Assembly (NCBI RefSeq): GCF_963678635.1
Contig: NW_026970886.1
Coordinates: 1-64,000 of the forward strand
DNA: 64,000 nucleotides
Direction of reading: 5' to 3'
Origin: Symsagittifera roscoffensis
Lineage: Eukaryota; Xenacoelomorpha; Acoela; Convolutidae
The notes under the pieces: model-generated
Databases searched by the model: none
Seen by the model: only the letters and a program-made list of their open reading frames with translations
Told to the model about the DNA's origin: nothing
Translations under genes and position numbers: made by a program
Shown here: positions 16,202 through 26,905 of the stretch, piece by piece
How the letters are laid out: each line of letters starts with the position of its first letter
Position numbering within the stretch: position 1 is the stretch's first letter

Positions 16202-17991
16202 GCCGCCAACTTGGATCACTCCATCGATCAAATTCCCATCCAACCAACCTTACCTCTTCAATCCCAATAATACCACTTTTTGCTTTTCCGCCACCCGATT
16301 TTCCATCTAGCAATGTAACATCAGGCATGAATTCCGACACTAACTCACAAATTTCAGTTTTATACTCCATTTCACAGCTAAATAACCCGAATATTGAAAC
16401 CCCCGACGAATTTGCCGACTCAGAACCATCTCCATCCAATAATTTTCATAACCCTTCTCATTTTTCTCAACCTCCTTTTCAACCCATATTATCAAATAAC
16501 CCTGACCCAATCACTCCTACACCCTCTTATGCTTCCCAAGTTACCCCAACCTACTCCTCATACCATTCTGACCAATCATCTCCAGACACCCCCCGAATCT
16601 CCCCAGAGCTAGACAATTTTATTACCCTCCAACAACAACCCTACCACCTTAACACCCCGACCATAAACCAAATCTCCTCCACTACAAATTCATCCAATCC
16701 CCCTACACCCTCTTCAAATTATACCGAATCATTAGCACCATCATCCACATCAACTGAATCCTCACTCAACACTAATAGAGCTTATCGCACTTTTAAAAGA
16801 AAGTTCCCCAACCATCCTTTCCCAGCAAAACCAGGAACAGCCCGAGAATACATCAACCACCCCCAACATACTAACACTAGAGAATTTTTAGCCATCACTT
16901 TACCCTCATTTCCACAATACACCTTAAACACCCCTCATGACGCTAACGAAACACGCAACTTTGTAGACGAATACGTTTTAATGCCCACTCTCTCTTGGAC
17001 CTCATACTATCATTTCACTAACCCTCTTTGCTTACCTTTAACTAACACATCCATTGATATAGACCGAAACAAAGACATGCTATATCGACTAACTACACCA
17101 CTCACCGCTAGACAATTTACTTACGTTGGATATAAAAAATCACTAAAAATACACACTGCACCTAGAGCTAACGAATACACACTAGAATACTATGATCACA
17201 ACATCATCAGAGCTAACCAAGATCAATTCTTAGACGACGATCGCTTCGCTAACCCACAAATCACCGAGAAATTTTTCATCAAGACACCATATGTATTTAC
17301 ACTAAACATCTTCGACCGAAAGTTTGATCACATTATTTCAGAAGCACTAACAAGCACACAAGCGTACGAAAGTTTTAAAGAACGCTTCCAAATCTTTTCA
17401 CTAACCTTTCATTTCCTTGCACCACACGAAAGAGATTTACACTGCTCACACGATATTATGTTGCGAACTAAACAAACACATACATACAGTTACTATCGTT
17501 TCATCCAAAATCACTTTGACCTCCACACACCCTCTAGACAACCACACCATCGCTTTCAATTCATCAATTCAAAATACACTTCACCGTATTTCCTAAATTT
17601 CACATATTGTATTAAAAATACTAACCTTCATGGTATTCTTCGTAATTATGACCCCATAACCCAAATGTATATTTTCTGCCCCATCACCAAGACCTTCAAC
17701 GCAGAAGAATCCCGACCCTTCCTTATCCCGCACGAGTTTGTACAGCCTATAGAAATCCCCATTTTAGAATTCATCCACAACACTAAATTTAACCACAAGT
17801 TATATAACTTAATCCAAAACACACCTTATGAGTTTGCAGTAGGCACTGAAGAACTAACCACTATTAAGGCACTTCAATTGCTTTGGCCACTACTTCAAAC
17901 TAAAAATATCATCCGCATCTTAGCTAAACTACTAACAACTTCAGAACTAATTCACGATATCTTCCCCCACGGTTTTTTCCCCGACGACTAA
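16198..17991 (+). CDS. Unknown 597-aa ORF downstream of env
   Basis: Begins in the ATGA overlap with the env stop. Residues 1-200 are very rich in P, S, T and N and probably disordered. From about 215 the sequence looks like a compact globular domain, with well-spread aromatic residues, HFLAPHERDLHC near 415 and a leucine-rich helical end (about 560-590). No signal peptide or membrane segment is visible. I recognise no homologue. Its place after env resembles that of accessory genes in complex retroviruses, but function is unknown. Local base use is richer in C than in the upstream ORFs, mostly from Pro/Ser/Thr codons. A consensus intron starts 3 nt after the stop. Confidence 0.75.
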   Translation: MSRQLGSLHRSNSHPTNLTSSIPIIPLFAFPPPDFPSSNVTSGMNSDTNSQISVLYSISQLNNPNIETPDEFADSEPSPSNNFHNPSHFSQPPFQPILSNNPDPITPTPSYASQVTPTYSSYHSDQSSPDTPRISPELDNFITLQQQPYHLNTPTINQISSTTNSSNPPTPSSNYTESLAPSSTSTESSLNTNRAYRTFKRKFPNHPFPAKPGTAREYINHPQHTNTREFLAITLPSFPQYTLNTPHDANETRNFVDEYVLMPTLSWTSYYHFTNPLCLPLTNTSIDIDRNKDMLYRLTTPLTARQFTYVGYKKSLKIHTAPRANEYTLEYYDHNIIRANQDQFLDDDRFANPQITEKFFIKTPYVFTLNIFDRKFDHIISEALTSTQAYESFKERFQIFSLTFHFLAPHERDLHCSHDIMLRTKQTHTYSYYRFIQNHFDLHTPSRQPHHRFQFINSKYTSPYFLNFTYCIKNTNLHGILRNYDPITQMYIFCPITKTFNAEESRPFLIPHEFVQPIEIPILEFIHNTKFNHKLYNLIQNTPYEFAVGTEELTTIKALQLLWPLLQTKNIIRILAKLLTTSELIHDIFPHGFFPDD

Positions 17992-17994
17992 CAG

Positions 17995-18073
17995 GTAAGT
18001 ATGAACTAAATGAATATTACTAACTAATTAAAATATTGAAAAACTCACCATTCCTTATTCATGTTTTCTTTAG
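17995..18073 (+). other. Consensus spliceosomal intron candidate in the 3' region
   Basis: CAG|GTAAGT at 17992-18000, a perfect TACTAAC branch-point sequence at 18018-18024, and a pyrimidine-rich ...TTTTCTTTAG ending at 18073 make a 79-nt intron. It lies 3 nt after the stop of the 597-aa ORF. All three signals are close to ideal. Its presence in a retroelement DNA copy means that the reverse-transcribed RNA was not spliced here. Confidence 0.6.
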
Positions 18074-18202
18074 ATTTTTAGCCTTCATCTTCAATCATCT
18101 GAAAAATTCACAAAAGAAAAATAAAAAATAGCAAACTTCTTCAAAACTATTTAAAACCCTATTTAACTTTTGCACCAACAATTAAATAAATATAATACCA
18201 AT

Positions 18203-18340
18203 GCAGTAAATTAATTTATAAAATTTTCCCCTAAAAGCAGTAAATCTACATATGATGAAAATTTGTATCTTAAAATTCCCCCATTACTAGCAGTAAATTT
18301 CCAAATTCTATGCAGTAAATTAATAAAATGCAATTGCAGT
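18203..18340 (+). repeat. GCAGTAAAT repeat cluster
   Basis: GCAGTAAAT occurs at 18203, 18237, 18290 and 18312, with a shorter GCAGTA at 18336, at irregular spacing. Irregularly spaced short repeats near the 3' end of a retroelement could be protein-binding sites on DNA or RNA; function is inferred only. Confidence 0.7.
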
Positions 18341-18946
18341 ACTAACCTTTTGATATTTTCATTCATTCGCACAGAAATTCTATCCACACTCGCACAGCTC
18401 GCCCACGAAGAATTGTTTAAAATAATGAATTTCAGTTTCAAGTTTTCACACTCAACAACTCTAACAAATAATAACAAGTTTCAAACTTTCCTTTAACCCG
18501 GTTGGAAAGGAATCATATACTAAACAAAACTAACCAACGCAGCTTACTAAATACCACAAATCATAAAATAACAGCATGACTAAGAAAAGGAAACCAACGG
18601 TACCCAAACCGGATTAACCCAGTTTAAAACTGGATAATTTATTCTTTTGAAGACTATTACAAAGTCTTAGAAAGAAATAATAAAACACAAAAAAGTCAAA
18701 AGACAAACCCATACCACAAACAATTTGCTTTTTGGAAAAAGTACATAACCAACAAAACATAAGTAAAACCACAACAAACCCAACATAAAATGTTGTCACA
18801 TAACAGGACCCCTCATAAAAACCGCATGAAATCATACTCCCACACCTGGCCTAACCCACCAGGAAAGGACGTCCTGAGCATGCTCTATAGCCGGCCTAAC
18901 CCACCGTGCTACATCCACGCTTTGTGACCACACCTTTATTTTTAAT

Positions 18947-18974
18947 AAGAGCTACTCAAGGGTGAGTAACTCTT
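18947..18974 (+). other. Stem-loop in the 3' region
   Basis: AAGAGCTACTC and GAGTAACTCTT form a stem with one mismatch around a 6-nt loop. A related but diverged stretch (AAGCGG...CAACTCTT) is at the matching place in both decayed copies (about 55170 and 60185). Confidence 0.5.
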
Positions 18975-19606
18975 CAAAATAACCGAACTAAAACAAAAAG
19001 CTTTTGTGAAAACAACTAACTAAAATCATAATTAAAAAATATTAAATTAATAAAAGTTTTATAAAATGTAAAATCACATGATGCAATATATAGATCAGAA
19101 TACAACACCAAGGACGAACATCAAAAGACAAGACGACCTCACTACACTCGAGAGAGAATGACCAACTATAATCGATATGCCGCTCACAATCACAACTCAA
19201 AGGATTTAGAGTACGACTTGACCTCGCAGAAAAGGACTTCATTGAACTAGACCAATGACCACCTCGATGTTCAAGTATACGTACAGATCCGAGTAACCAG
19301 GCATCCCCTCCACGCACAATCTCCACGCCATTCCCGAGCTAGATCAAACACAAAAGAAGTTCTCTCCGAAGAACAGAAAAACCTGACATAGCCAACCATT
19401 CTGAAACCAGAATTGATGCTGTTGCAGAGACTCAGTCGTTGTCACAAGAAGAACACAACGTCTTGTGTCCTCAATTCCAGATCCCTGGAACTTCCTTAAC
19501 AAAAAGGAAACAAAAGAAAAATGATGTTCGCCAAATACCAACGTCCATCATCCATCCTTGAACTACAAAAGAACTGTTCTAAAAAACTCTGTAAAACCCG
19601 GATGGG

Positions 19607-20014
19607 TGGAACCTGATCTAAACTATATTTTATGATTGGATAAATTAAATGTTTTACCAATGTAAAGTATTTAATATTAACCAATCATGATCCATCTAAC
19701 TAACAACCCACTTATTTGTAAGTGCTGAAGTTACTTGTAATTTCAGCACCAGAGAGATTTGAATTTAACTTAGAAATTAGTTGGACTCTCCCGAGCACTT
19801 CAGCAGCCGCAATAAACCAGTATACCCTAGATCTATTGAGCCTAGCAGAGACTAGTTAAACAACCTGAGACTAGATAGTATAAGAGTAAGATTAGGATCG
19901 GTATTAGACTAAGAAGTTGCACGAATCTATCCGGCCGAAAATAAGATAGCGTGACGAGCAGACGGTGTACCCTATCCGAAATTACTCTATGAGTTACACT
20001 CCAGTCCTAACTCA
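19607..20014 (+). repeat. 3' LTR of the giant element
   Basis: 408-bp direct repeat of 1113-1520, one substitution by eye. The preceding bases (ACCCGGATGGG) are only a weak polypurine tract. Its last base is immediately followed by the end of the second LTR element. Confidence 0.95.
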
Positions 20015-20345
20015 CTAGGCACATAATTCCGTGCAAGTACAATCCCATAGCAATTAGCTACCTACAGGTATAAACCGTTTTCCATTTTCTTAATCCCAGC
20101 CAGAGTTAGAGGGGTAAATGTCCGGGTAAAAGTGAGTTTTTCTTCGATTTTATTTCTACTACTTTATTTAGCTTTAAGTCCACTTTTCAATCTTTCTACT
20201 TTGTTTACCCTTAGCTAACAGCCATCCATTTAAGCTATTTAGACCTCATAACGAGAAATTAAATACCTTAACTTAAACCAACATAACGATACCCAAGCAG
20301 AAAATACGCTAAGTTGAAAAATTTGCTAGAATTACCAATTCTACA
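20015..20345 (-). repeat. 3' LTR of the F-env element
   Basis: 331 bp matching 28461-28791 with scattered substitutions. On the - strand it begins TGTAG, directly after the polypurine tract at 20346-20357. Its other end, GTGCCTAG, abuts the giant element's LTR. Confidence 0.92.
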
Positions 20346-20357
20346 GTCTTCCCTTCT
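20346..20357 (-). other. Polypurine tract of the F-env element
   Basis: On the - strand AGAAGGGAAGAC immediately precedes the LTR start TGTAG, the usual place of the plus-strand primer in LTR elements. Confidence 0.6.
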
Positions 20358-20590
20358 AGTCTATTATTCTCCCGAATAATGTTAGGTTTTCCTCTCCCCC
20401 TTTTTTACCATTAAATACTGAATTACTGACTATATACAATCTATACTTTATTTAGGTGTAAGCTATAGTTAAGTTTGAGTTTAAGCTATAAGTTTAATCA
20501 GTTCCTTCCTTTATAAATTCCTTGGTTAATAGCGAGAGTTTATAAACTCTCCTCTCATAATTTTCGGCCCCCGAATTGGTTGAGGTTTCG

Positions 20591-22356
20591 TCATATTCGT
20601 CTGACCAATTCCCCTCTCCCCATTGGGCCTGGAGCGCCCGATAATCTTCCTCCCCAATGGTATGTCTGCTCTCGTAAGATCTCCGGTATCATGACTCCTG
20701 GGAGGTTCTTTTCAGCTGCCTCCAAAGTCGCAAAGAAGGTCCGGATCAACGGGTGTTGTCTGATCGTCACCGTTAATCCAGTCTCGTACTGGCAGGTCTG
20801 TGGGTCTGGCACTAGAACCAAAGCACCGTCTGGCGTTTCGATCCTACCATCGCAACTGGGTCGTAGAAGGCAACTTCTGCAACCGGATATGGGTTCACCC
20901 CTCTCCTTAGCTCTTCTGCTGTAGTTGAAAAGCGTATAATCATCGTCCCGTGAAGTTACCAAATAAGTTGAGTTGTCCAGGTACACAGCCGTGGGGATTT
21001 CTGGCAGAACAATCACCTCCTGAGGGCACAACTTCAGCGCATTTGTAGGCAAGTCGAAGAAGAGACTTGCTAGACAAGATGATTCACTACTTCGGGACAT
21101 CGCGAAAGGTCGGAAGCAAAGCTTCAACCGGCTGCTTCCACTGCAATGAGCTGAGATCACTTCTCCAGATACTTCTGCAAAGTTGTCCCGTCTCTCCGAC
21201 ACCAGCAAGTGTGTATTTACAAACTTATACTGAGTCGCTGTCGATCCCCCATTCGCCGGCTGGGGAAGAGGAGTCGTCCGATAGACGTCGGGCAGGCCCA
21301 TCGTGTGGTGTACAGGAATGTTAATCAAAACGTTGATCCCCGCTTCCGTGATCACCGTCGACTGCACCAACTCGAATCCATAGTACGTCATCAGTTCGTT
21401 CCTGGGTATAGCCTCTTGCATCTTATCCAACTGAATTCCATCTAAGATACTCGTCAGTACTTCCGGGGGAACAAGAGTAGCGGGAATATTACCTCGCGTC
21501 AAGGAACTCAACGCATCGTCCACGATATACCCGTAATTGTGTACTGCCATTTTGAACGCTACCAGTTCGGCTCTGATGGTGTCAAAAGTCGCTGAGTGGT
21601 TCGCAATCACTGTGGAATACTTCAATGTTTGTCCATAGAGGGAGTTCCAGTTATACATCTTACAGGCACTTTTCTCCTTTCGTTGGTCATCAGTCCCACC
21701 TAGAACATGCCTCAATAATCCCCTGAACAGTTCGAAGTTTGCATTTGAGTCGTGCGATATCAATTTCAACTGGGTCTGCGTCTTGTTAAGAGAGTGGCCC
21801 AAAAGATGCAACCTCTCCCCAGTCTCGAGTACGATGGTCCGGACAGCCCCATCCAAGAACGAAGCTTCGTTGCCCAGCTCATCCAAGTTCGAGTCTCCGT
21901 CACAAAGACCAAAGAAGGAGAAGTAGTGACAAAACCCTTCCTTGAGTATCGGAGCTAACACTATGGCCGCCGCAACTCCTCCCAGCGCTGGATTGATCCA
22001 CCTTTTTGCTCTCGGGGAGCTCCTTTCGTGCTTGTCGACGAGGGTCGTAGCTCGGTTCTTCATCTCGTAGAGTACGGCCTCTATTTCACTAATTTCGTAC
22101 TCAATGCCTTTGAATGCCAGGTAGGTTAGATTCACAAATACTGATGTTCCTGGAAGGCTATATCGAGGAGTGTCCGATTAATCGCAGGGACCACGGGGAA
22201 TGATACCGAAACCCAAGAAGTTTCCATTGCGCTCGCAATAATGAGGGGAGTCTCCGCCATGAACACTGCTCCGGCGGTATGGTTGATCGTCACTGCCGAT
22301 GAGGGCCATACTCCAAGTAGCAAGAGGATTGCCAGCCCGACCAGCCATGAGTTCAT
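20591..22356 (-). pseudogene. env: Baculovirus-F-like envelope gene, frameshifted
   Basis: An ATG-started frame (22356-22132, 74 aa) carries a clear signal peptide (residues 1-21). The body continues in another frame from about 22177 to 20591, so one frameshift separates them. About 42-45 residues into the body lies RAKR, a furin-type site, followed by a glycine/alanine-rich hydrophobic stretch typical of a fusion peptide. A helical region with several possible glycosylation sites and a Cys-rich C-terminal part follow. This is the layout of baculovirus F and errantivirus Env proteins. No membrane anchor is visible before the stop at 20591, so the C-terminus is also probably altered. As it stands the gene would not encode a complete membrane fusion protein. 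Confidence 0.75.
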
Positions 22357-22616
22357 ATGTAGATTACAATTTACGATCTAAACAGCAATAATAAAAATAA
22401 GAAAGACTAAGTGAATAAGACCATCGCATCCCTAAGTATCTGATTTTCCCCTGGAATTTGGAAAGCCTATAACCATTAAAGTATATCCATTAATTTCATT
22501 GAAGATTTCCCTTAAGTTTTAAGTTTCGGTCTCCCCCTTCTGAAGTTATAGGAAAAAATTTTTTTTTTTAACGGGGAAAGAAAGTTTTAATAGTGTTTGT
22601 CTGATTGGGGTTGGAG

Positions 22617-25600
22617 TTAGCCCCGCTCGAACTCGTCAATCCCAAAGCAAACAGGAGGTCGCCGTCTACGACTAGGTCGGCCCTCGCCCTCTGCCTCGTG
22701 CTCTCCCCTCAATTCCAAGGACTCGTTAGGTTCTGGTGGAGCAAGTTCCTGGTCCGCTGGCGCGTTCGGATGGTCGTCTTTCCTTCTGGTCTCCAGTTCC
22801 GCTGCGTCGTAAGTCTCCACTACTTCGGCTTCGATTTGGTTCGGATCCTCTATTGGGTTAGGGCTCTCTAGGGGTTTGTCGCTCAACCGGGCATTCGGAG
22901 GTATTCGTGGGGTAGGTAACCTCAATGGTCTTAACTCGTGGGTCTCTCCAATAGCCATTTCCAACTCGTCGTCTCTAATTCCAGGGTCGTCAAAGAATCT
23001 GACCGACCGTGAAGGGGTCGGACGCTTAGGGTGGGAAGCCTCGTTGGATTGCGGGTTCTCCTCTACATACGGTTTCAACATGTTAAAATGCAAATACCGG
23101 ACCTTTGCGGGGGTGGAGGGTTTGGCCACCTTGTAATTCACTTCAGAGACTTTGGCCAAGACCACATAGGGCCCATCCCATGGTAGGAAGAACTTATTCG
23201 ACTTTATCTTCTCTTTCGCCCAAACCCACACTTTGTCTCCCGTCGCGTACGGTTCTCCGTGAACTCTTTTCCGATATTGATCCTTCTGGCGTCGCTGATT
23301 AGTTCCCAGTAGCTCTCGAGCGCTGCTATGGGCGTCTCGGAATTGTTCGTCGAGCCATTCTACAAACCCATCCTGTGTCGGAACTTCGTCGTAGGGTTTT
23401 AGGTAGAACAGGTCGATTGGGTGCTGGCATTCCTGTCCATGTACTAGATTGAAAGGGGTCGCACCGGTTGTTCGGTGGATGGTAGTATTATAGACGAAAT
23501 TGAAGTAGGGCAATACAGTATCCCATTTCCGGGGGTTGTCCGCGCAGTACTTTGAAATGACGTTCTACCTGTCTATTGCCTTGGGGGTGGTACAGAGAAG
23601 TGCGGGATTTATCGATCCCCAGCAGTCGGCACATTTCGAGGATGAGATTGCTCCCAAAGTTCTTCCCATGATCGGTGTGCAGGGTGTTCGGTGCCCCAAA
23701 CTTGAGTACCCAGTTCTCGACTATCTCCCGGGCCACCTCTACCGAATCCGTGGATACAAGTGGGACGGCAATTGCATACTTCGTGAACAAGTCCGTCATC
23801 ACTAAGATGTGCTTCGCACGAGACTTTGCTGCCAACGTCACGGGCCCTAGGATGTCCGCCGCCAATGTGTTGAATCGGATCCCCTCTTTTAACGGGACAA
23901 GCCCAGCGATCCTCTTTTTTTCTCCTGTGCTCCGCGCTGCACAAGTGAGGCACCATTGTATCTTCTTCTCCACGTCTGTCCTCATGGTGGGCCACCAGAA
24001 CCGTTGACGAATTCGAGCGAGGGTCTTCTCAACTGCAAAGTGTCCGCCGCTAATCTGCGAGGAATGCAGCTGATTGAGGATCTCCTTCCTCCCGGTTGCA
24101 GGAACAATCGTCTGCAATACCGGACGCAAGTCATCCCTTGGGAACCATTTTTTATAGAGCACCCCCCTCGGATACTTAGTTCGCTCCATCTAGACCAGTA
24201 AGCTAGGTCCTCGGGTCCGTACTGTATCGCTTGCTCTTTGGGAATGAGGTTTGTCCCCAGAGATGGCATATCGCCCGCGTCGCCTTCCAACTGCGCCCAA
24301 TAGAACACCTGAGACATCGCGTCATCCTCTTTTTTCAGAGTCGATATTTCAGAGGGCGTCCGTTCCCAGGTAATCGTTTCTTCCTCGTCCTCTTCCTGGG
24401 TCTTGCTGATCATTGCGACAGTTTCGACTTGGTGCTGCTTTGCTTTCTGTGAGGCCAATTCGAGAGACATGGGCTCTGGCCAAGACCCGAATGCCTTCTC
24501 CTTCTCCCCTGGCATCCAGTCGGGCCCTTCTTCTAGCATCCTGGAAAGGCCATCCGCGTTTCCATGTTTAGCCCCAGCTCTGTGGACTACATTGAAGTCA
24601 AACTCTTGAAGTTGCTGTTGCATTCGGAAGGTCATTCCATCGGGTTCCTTCTGCCTAAAGAGCCATTGAAGGCTGGAGTGGTCGGTGCGAAGGACAAATT
24701 TTACCCCCCAGATGTAGGGTTTGAACCATTTCACCGCTTGCACCACAGCCAAGGCTTCTCGTTTTGTCGTTGAGTAATTCGTCTCTGTTTTTGATAGTAC
24801 CCTGCTAGCGTACACAAATGGCCTCTCCTCCCCGTTGATGACGTTCGAGAGTACAGCGCCCAAGCTGGTATTGCTCGCATCCGTGTCCAATATAAAGGTT
24901 CCCATGTAGTCAGGAAATTCCAGAACTGGGGCCGTAATAAGCTCTTTCCGTAGTCTATCGAAGGCTGTCTGACATTCGTCGTTCCAGATAAAGGGCACCT
25001 TCTTTTTCGTCAAAGAGGACAGGGGACTCGCAATCCCGGCAAATTCCTTCACAAATCGACGGTAGTAATTGCAGAATCCGAGGAAAGACCTCACCCCCTC
25101 AACTGTTTTGGGCACTGGCCAGTTCTCAACCACTTCAACTTTCTTGGGATCCACTTGGATACCTTCATTTCCAATTATGTGGCTCAAATAAGTCACCTCC
25201 TTCTGTACCAATCTGCATTTCTTCGGCTTCAGTTTCAAAGTTGCCTCCCTTAGTAGCTGGAAGGTAGCCTTCAGGTGTGCAAAATGGTCGTCTTCGCACT
25301 TGCTATACACCAGCACATCATCGAGGAATACTAGGGTCCACTTCCACAGGTGGTCCCGAAACAATTCATTCATGAGCCGCTGGAACGTTCCTGGAGCATT
25401 GGACAGCCCAAAGGGCATCATATCGTACTCATTGAATCCTCCATCCGGTGTCACAAAGGCTGTCTTGTGTCGGTCTTCCTCGGCTTCAGGCACTTGCCAA
25501 TACCCACTCGCCAGGTCGAGGGAAGAGAAGTACTTCTGCCCGTTAAGAGCATCGAACGTTTGATGTATCTTCGGAATCGGAAATGCGTCCTTGACCGTTA

Positions 25601-26905
25601 CATCATTCAGCTTCCGATAATCCACACAAAACCGCCAACTCCCGTCTTTCTTCGTTTGCAAGACAATTGGTGCACTATAAGGGCTTTTTGAAGGTTGGAT
25701 CACCCCTTTCTCCAGCATGCTCTTAACTTCGTCCCTGATGATCGGCATCTTTGCGGGAGATGTTCGATGGGGGGGGGGGTCTTGATAGGGCCCGAGTCTC
25801 CAGTATCAATCCGATGTGTCACCAATTTAGTTTTGCCAAGTTCAGCATCTGTCAAAGTGAACACATCTCTATAAGTACTGATCATTTGTTTCAGCCGGTC
25901 CCTCTCCGTTCCTGTCACCTCGGGAGCTGCTAGTTCTAGAATCTTCTCTATATCTTCATCTAGATGTCGTTTAGCCTGTACTTGAAAGTCCATCGACCCT
26001 TCCTCTTGCATTCCCTGCACCTCGTGGTCCTAACTGACGGGGGGCCAACCTTCTACAACATCCCCCATTGCATATGATGACTCAACGTTTGACCCACCAA
26101 GAGGAGTGTGTGGTTCGGTTAAGGGGGTACTGTGCGACGAGTTTACGTCCCCGCAATCATCGTCCTCTGGCGGGTGTTTAGGGTATGAGGTCACCTTCAA
26201 TATTTCATATTGCAGGGGAACTATTGATCCCTCTTTCTGTCCCGTCCAGAGGTTGTCACACTGGAAATCTAACGAGCATTCATGCTCCTTTAAAGACCGA
26301 AGTCCTATGATCATTTCCGCTTTCAGCTCAGGCACCACCAGGGCTTCGACCTCATCTATGATTGACCCTAGCTCCAAATTAGCCGTCACCCATCCCTCGA
26401 CTCCCACTTGCCTTCCATCCGCTGTTTCTAGTGTCCCTTTGTAGGGCCGTAACGGTGGGGCTGTAGTCAAATTATGGTACACCTCGCTTCGTATTAGGTT
26501 GATCGTAGCTCCCGTATCTACTAGTGCTTTTACCGGTAGCCCGCCCAAAATCGCTTCCGCTATTGCCCCGAATGGTGCTTCGGGCACTCGGCAAACACTC
26601 ACGAATTCCAAGGAACTCTCTGTCTGACACTGGATACTCGTGAGTTGTTTAGGTTCTTCCAGTCGACTGGGGGTCGTTTGGTGGAATAAAGTCTGAACCT
26701 GCTCTGTTCCTCGAAAGCCTTCGCCTCTCAATTGCACCTGAGGGCTCGTCGTGGGGTCCAAGCGGTACATAGAGGGGTTGGAAGTGGGGGATGGGTGATT
26801 TACTCGCTGTTGATTCTTCATCTCGGCCGGGACAAAACCTCCCTGATGCATATTCAATGACCCGGCCCTTGGTAGTTTAAATGATCCAAATTCTTCTGGG
26901 GGCAC
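22617..26905 (-). pseudogene. pol: Pol (protease, RT, RNase H, integrase), frameshifted
   Basis: In - strand order: protease with ALVDTGATINLI (near 26510), RT with YRKLNDVT, PFGLSNAPGTF and FLDDVLVYS (25650-25300), RNase H with DTDASNTSLGAVL (near 24880), integrase with an H...H...CxxC finger, catalytic D in AADILGP, D in HTDHGKNFG and E in RQVERHF (24100-23560), then a DGPYVV module (near 23180) and an acidic/proline-rich tail. The motifs match Ty3/gypsy elements. Frame breaks lie near 26030, at an 11-base G run (25769-25779), near 24200 and near 23520. The catalytic motifs survive, so inactivation is fairly recent. Confidence 0.88.

Larger units (their letters stand above)
17992..19606 (+). 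other. 3' non-coding region of the giant element
   Basis: 1.6 kb with no convincing ORF. It holds the candidate intron, a cluster of GCAGTAAAT repeats (18203-18340), a perfect 15-bp palindrome CCAGTTTAAAACTGG near 18620, and a stem-loop at 18947-18974. Parts (the CCTTTAACCC block near 18490, the AACCAACGCAGCT block near 18535, and the CGG/CCTAAC block near 18890) recur in the decayed relatives at 54.7-55.2 and 59.8-60.2 kb, so this region is a conserved family component. Confidence 0.6.
1113..20014 (+). mobile_element. Giant (18.9 kb) multi-ORF env-bearing LTR retroelement
   Basis: A complete LTR retroelement bounded by 408-bp direct repeats (1113-1520 and 19607-20014) that begin TG, end CA and differ at one position by eye. 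A primer-binding-like site follows the 5' LTR by 2 nt. Order: structured leader, ORF1 (2773), Gag-Pol (3215), two hydrophobic mini-ORFs (12038, 12265), an ATG-less open frame (12459), an envelope-like glycoprotein (13583), an unknown 597-aa ORF (16198), and a 1.6-kb 3' region with a consensus intron. Gag-Pol has Ty3/gypsy-like domain order (protease, RT, RNase H, integrase). Typical elements of that group are about 5-10 kb, so this one is roughly twice the usual size. Near-identical LTRs and long open frames indicate recent insertion. No target duplication is visible, because the right end abuts another element. Confidence 0.93.

Noticed and set aside
23536-24201. + strand frames over the integrase of the F-env element
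   Set aside because: Antisense shadows of a GC-rich coding region; the - strand has clear integrase motifs.
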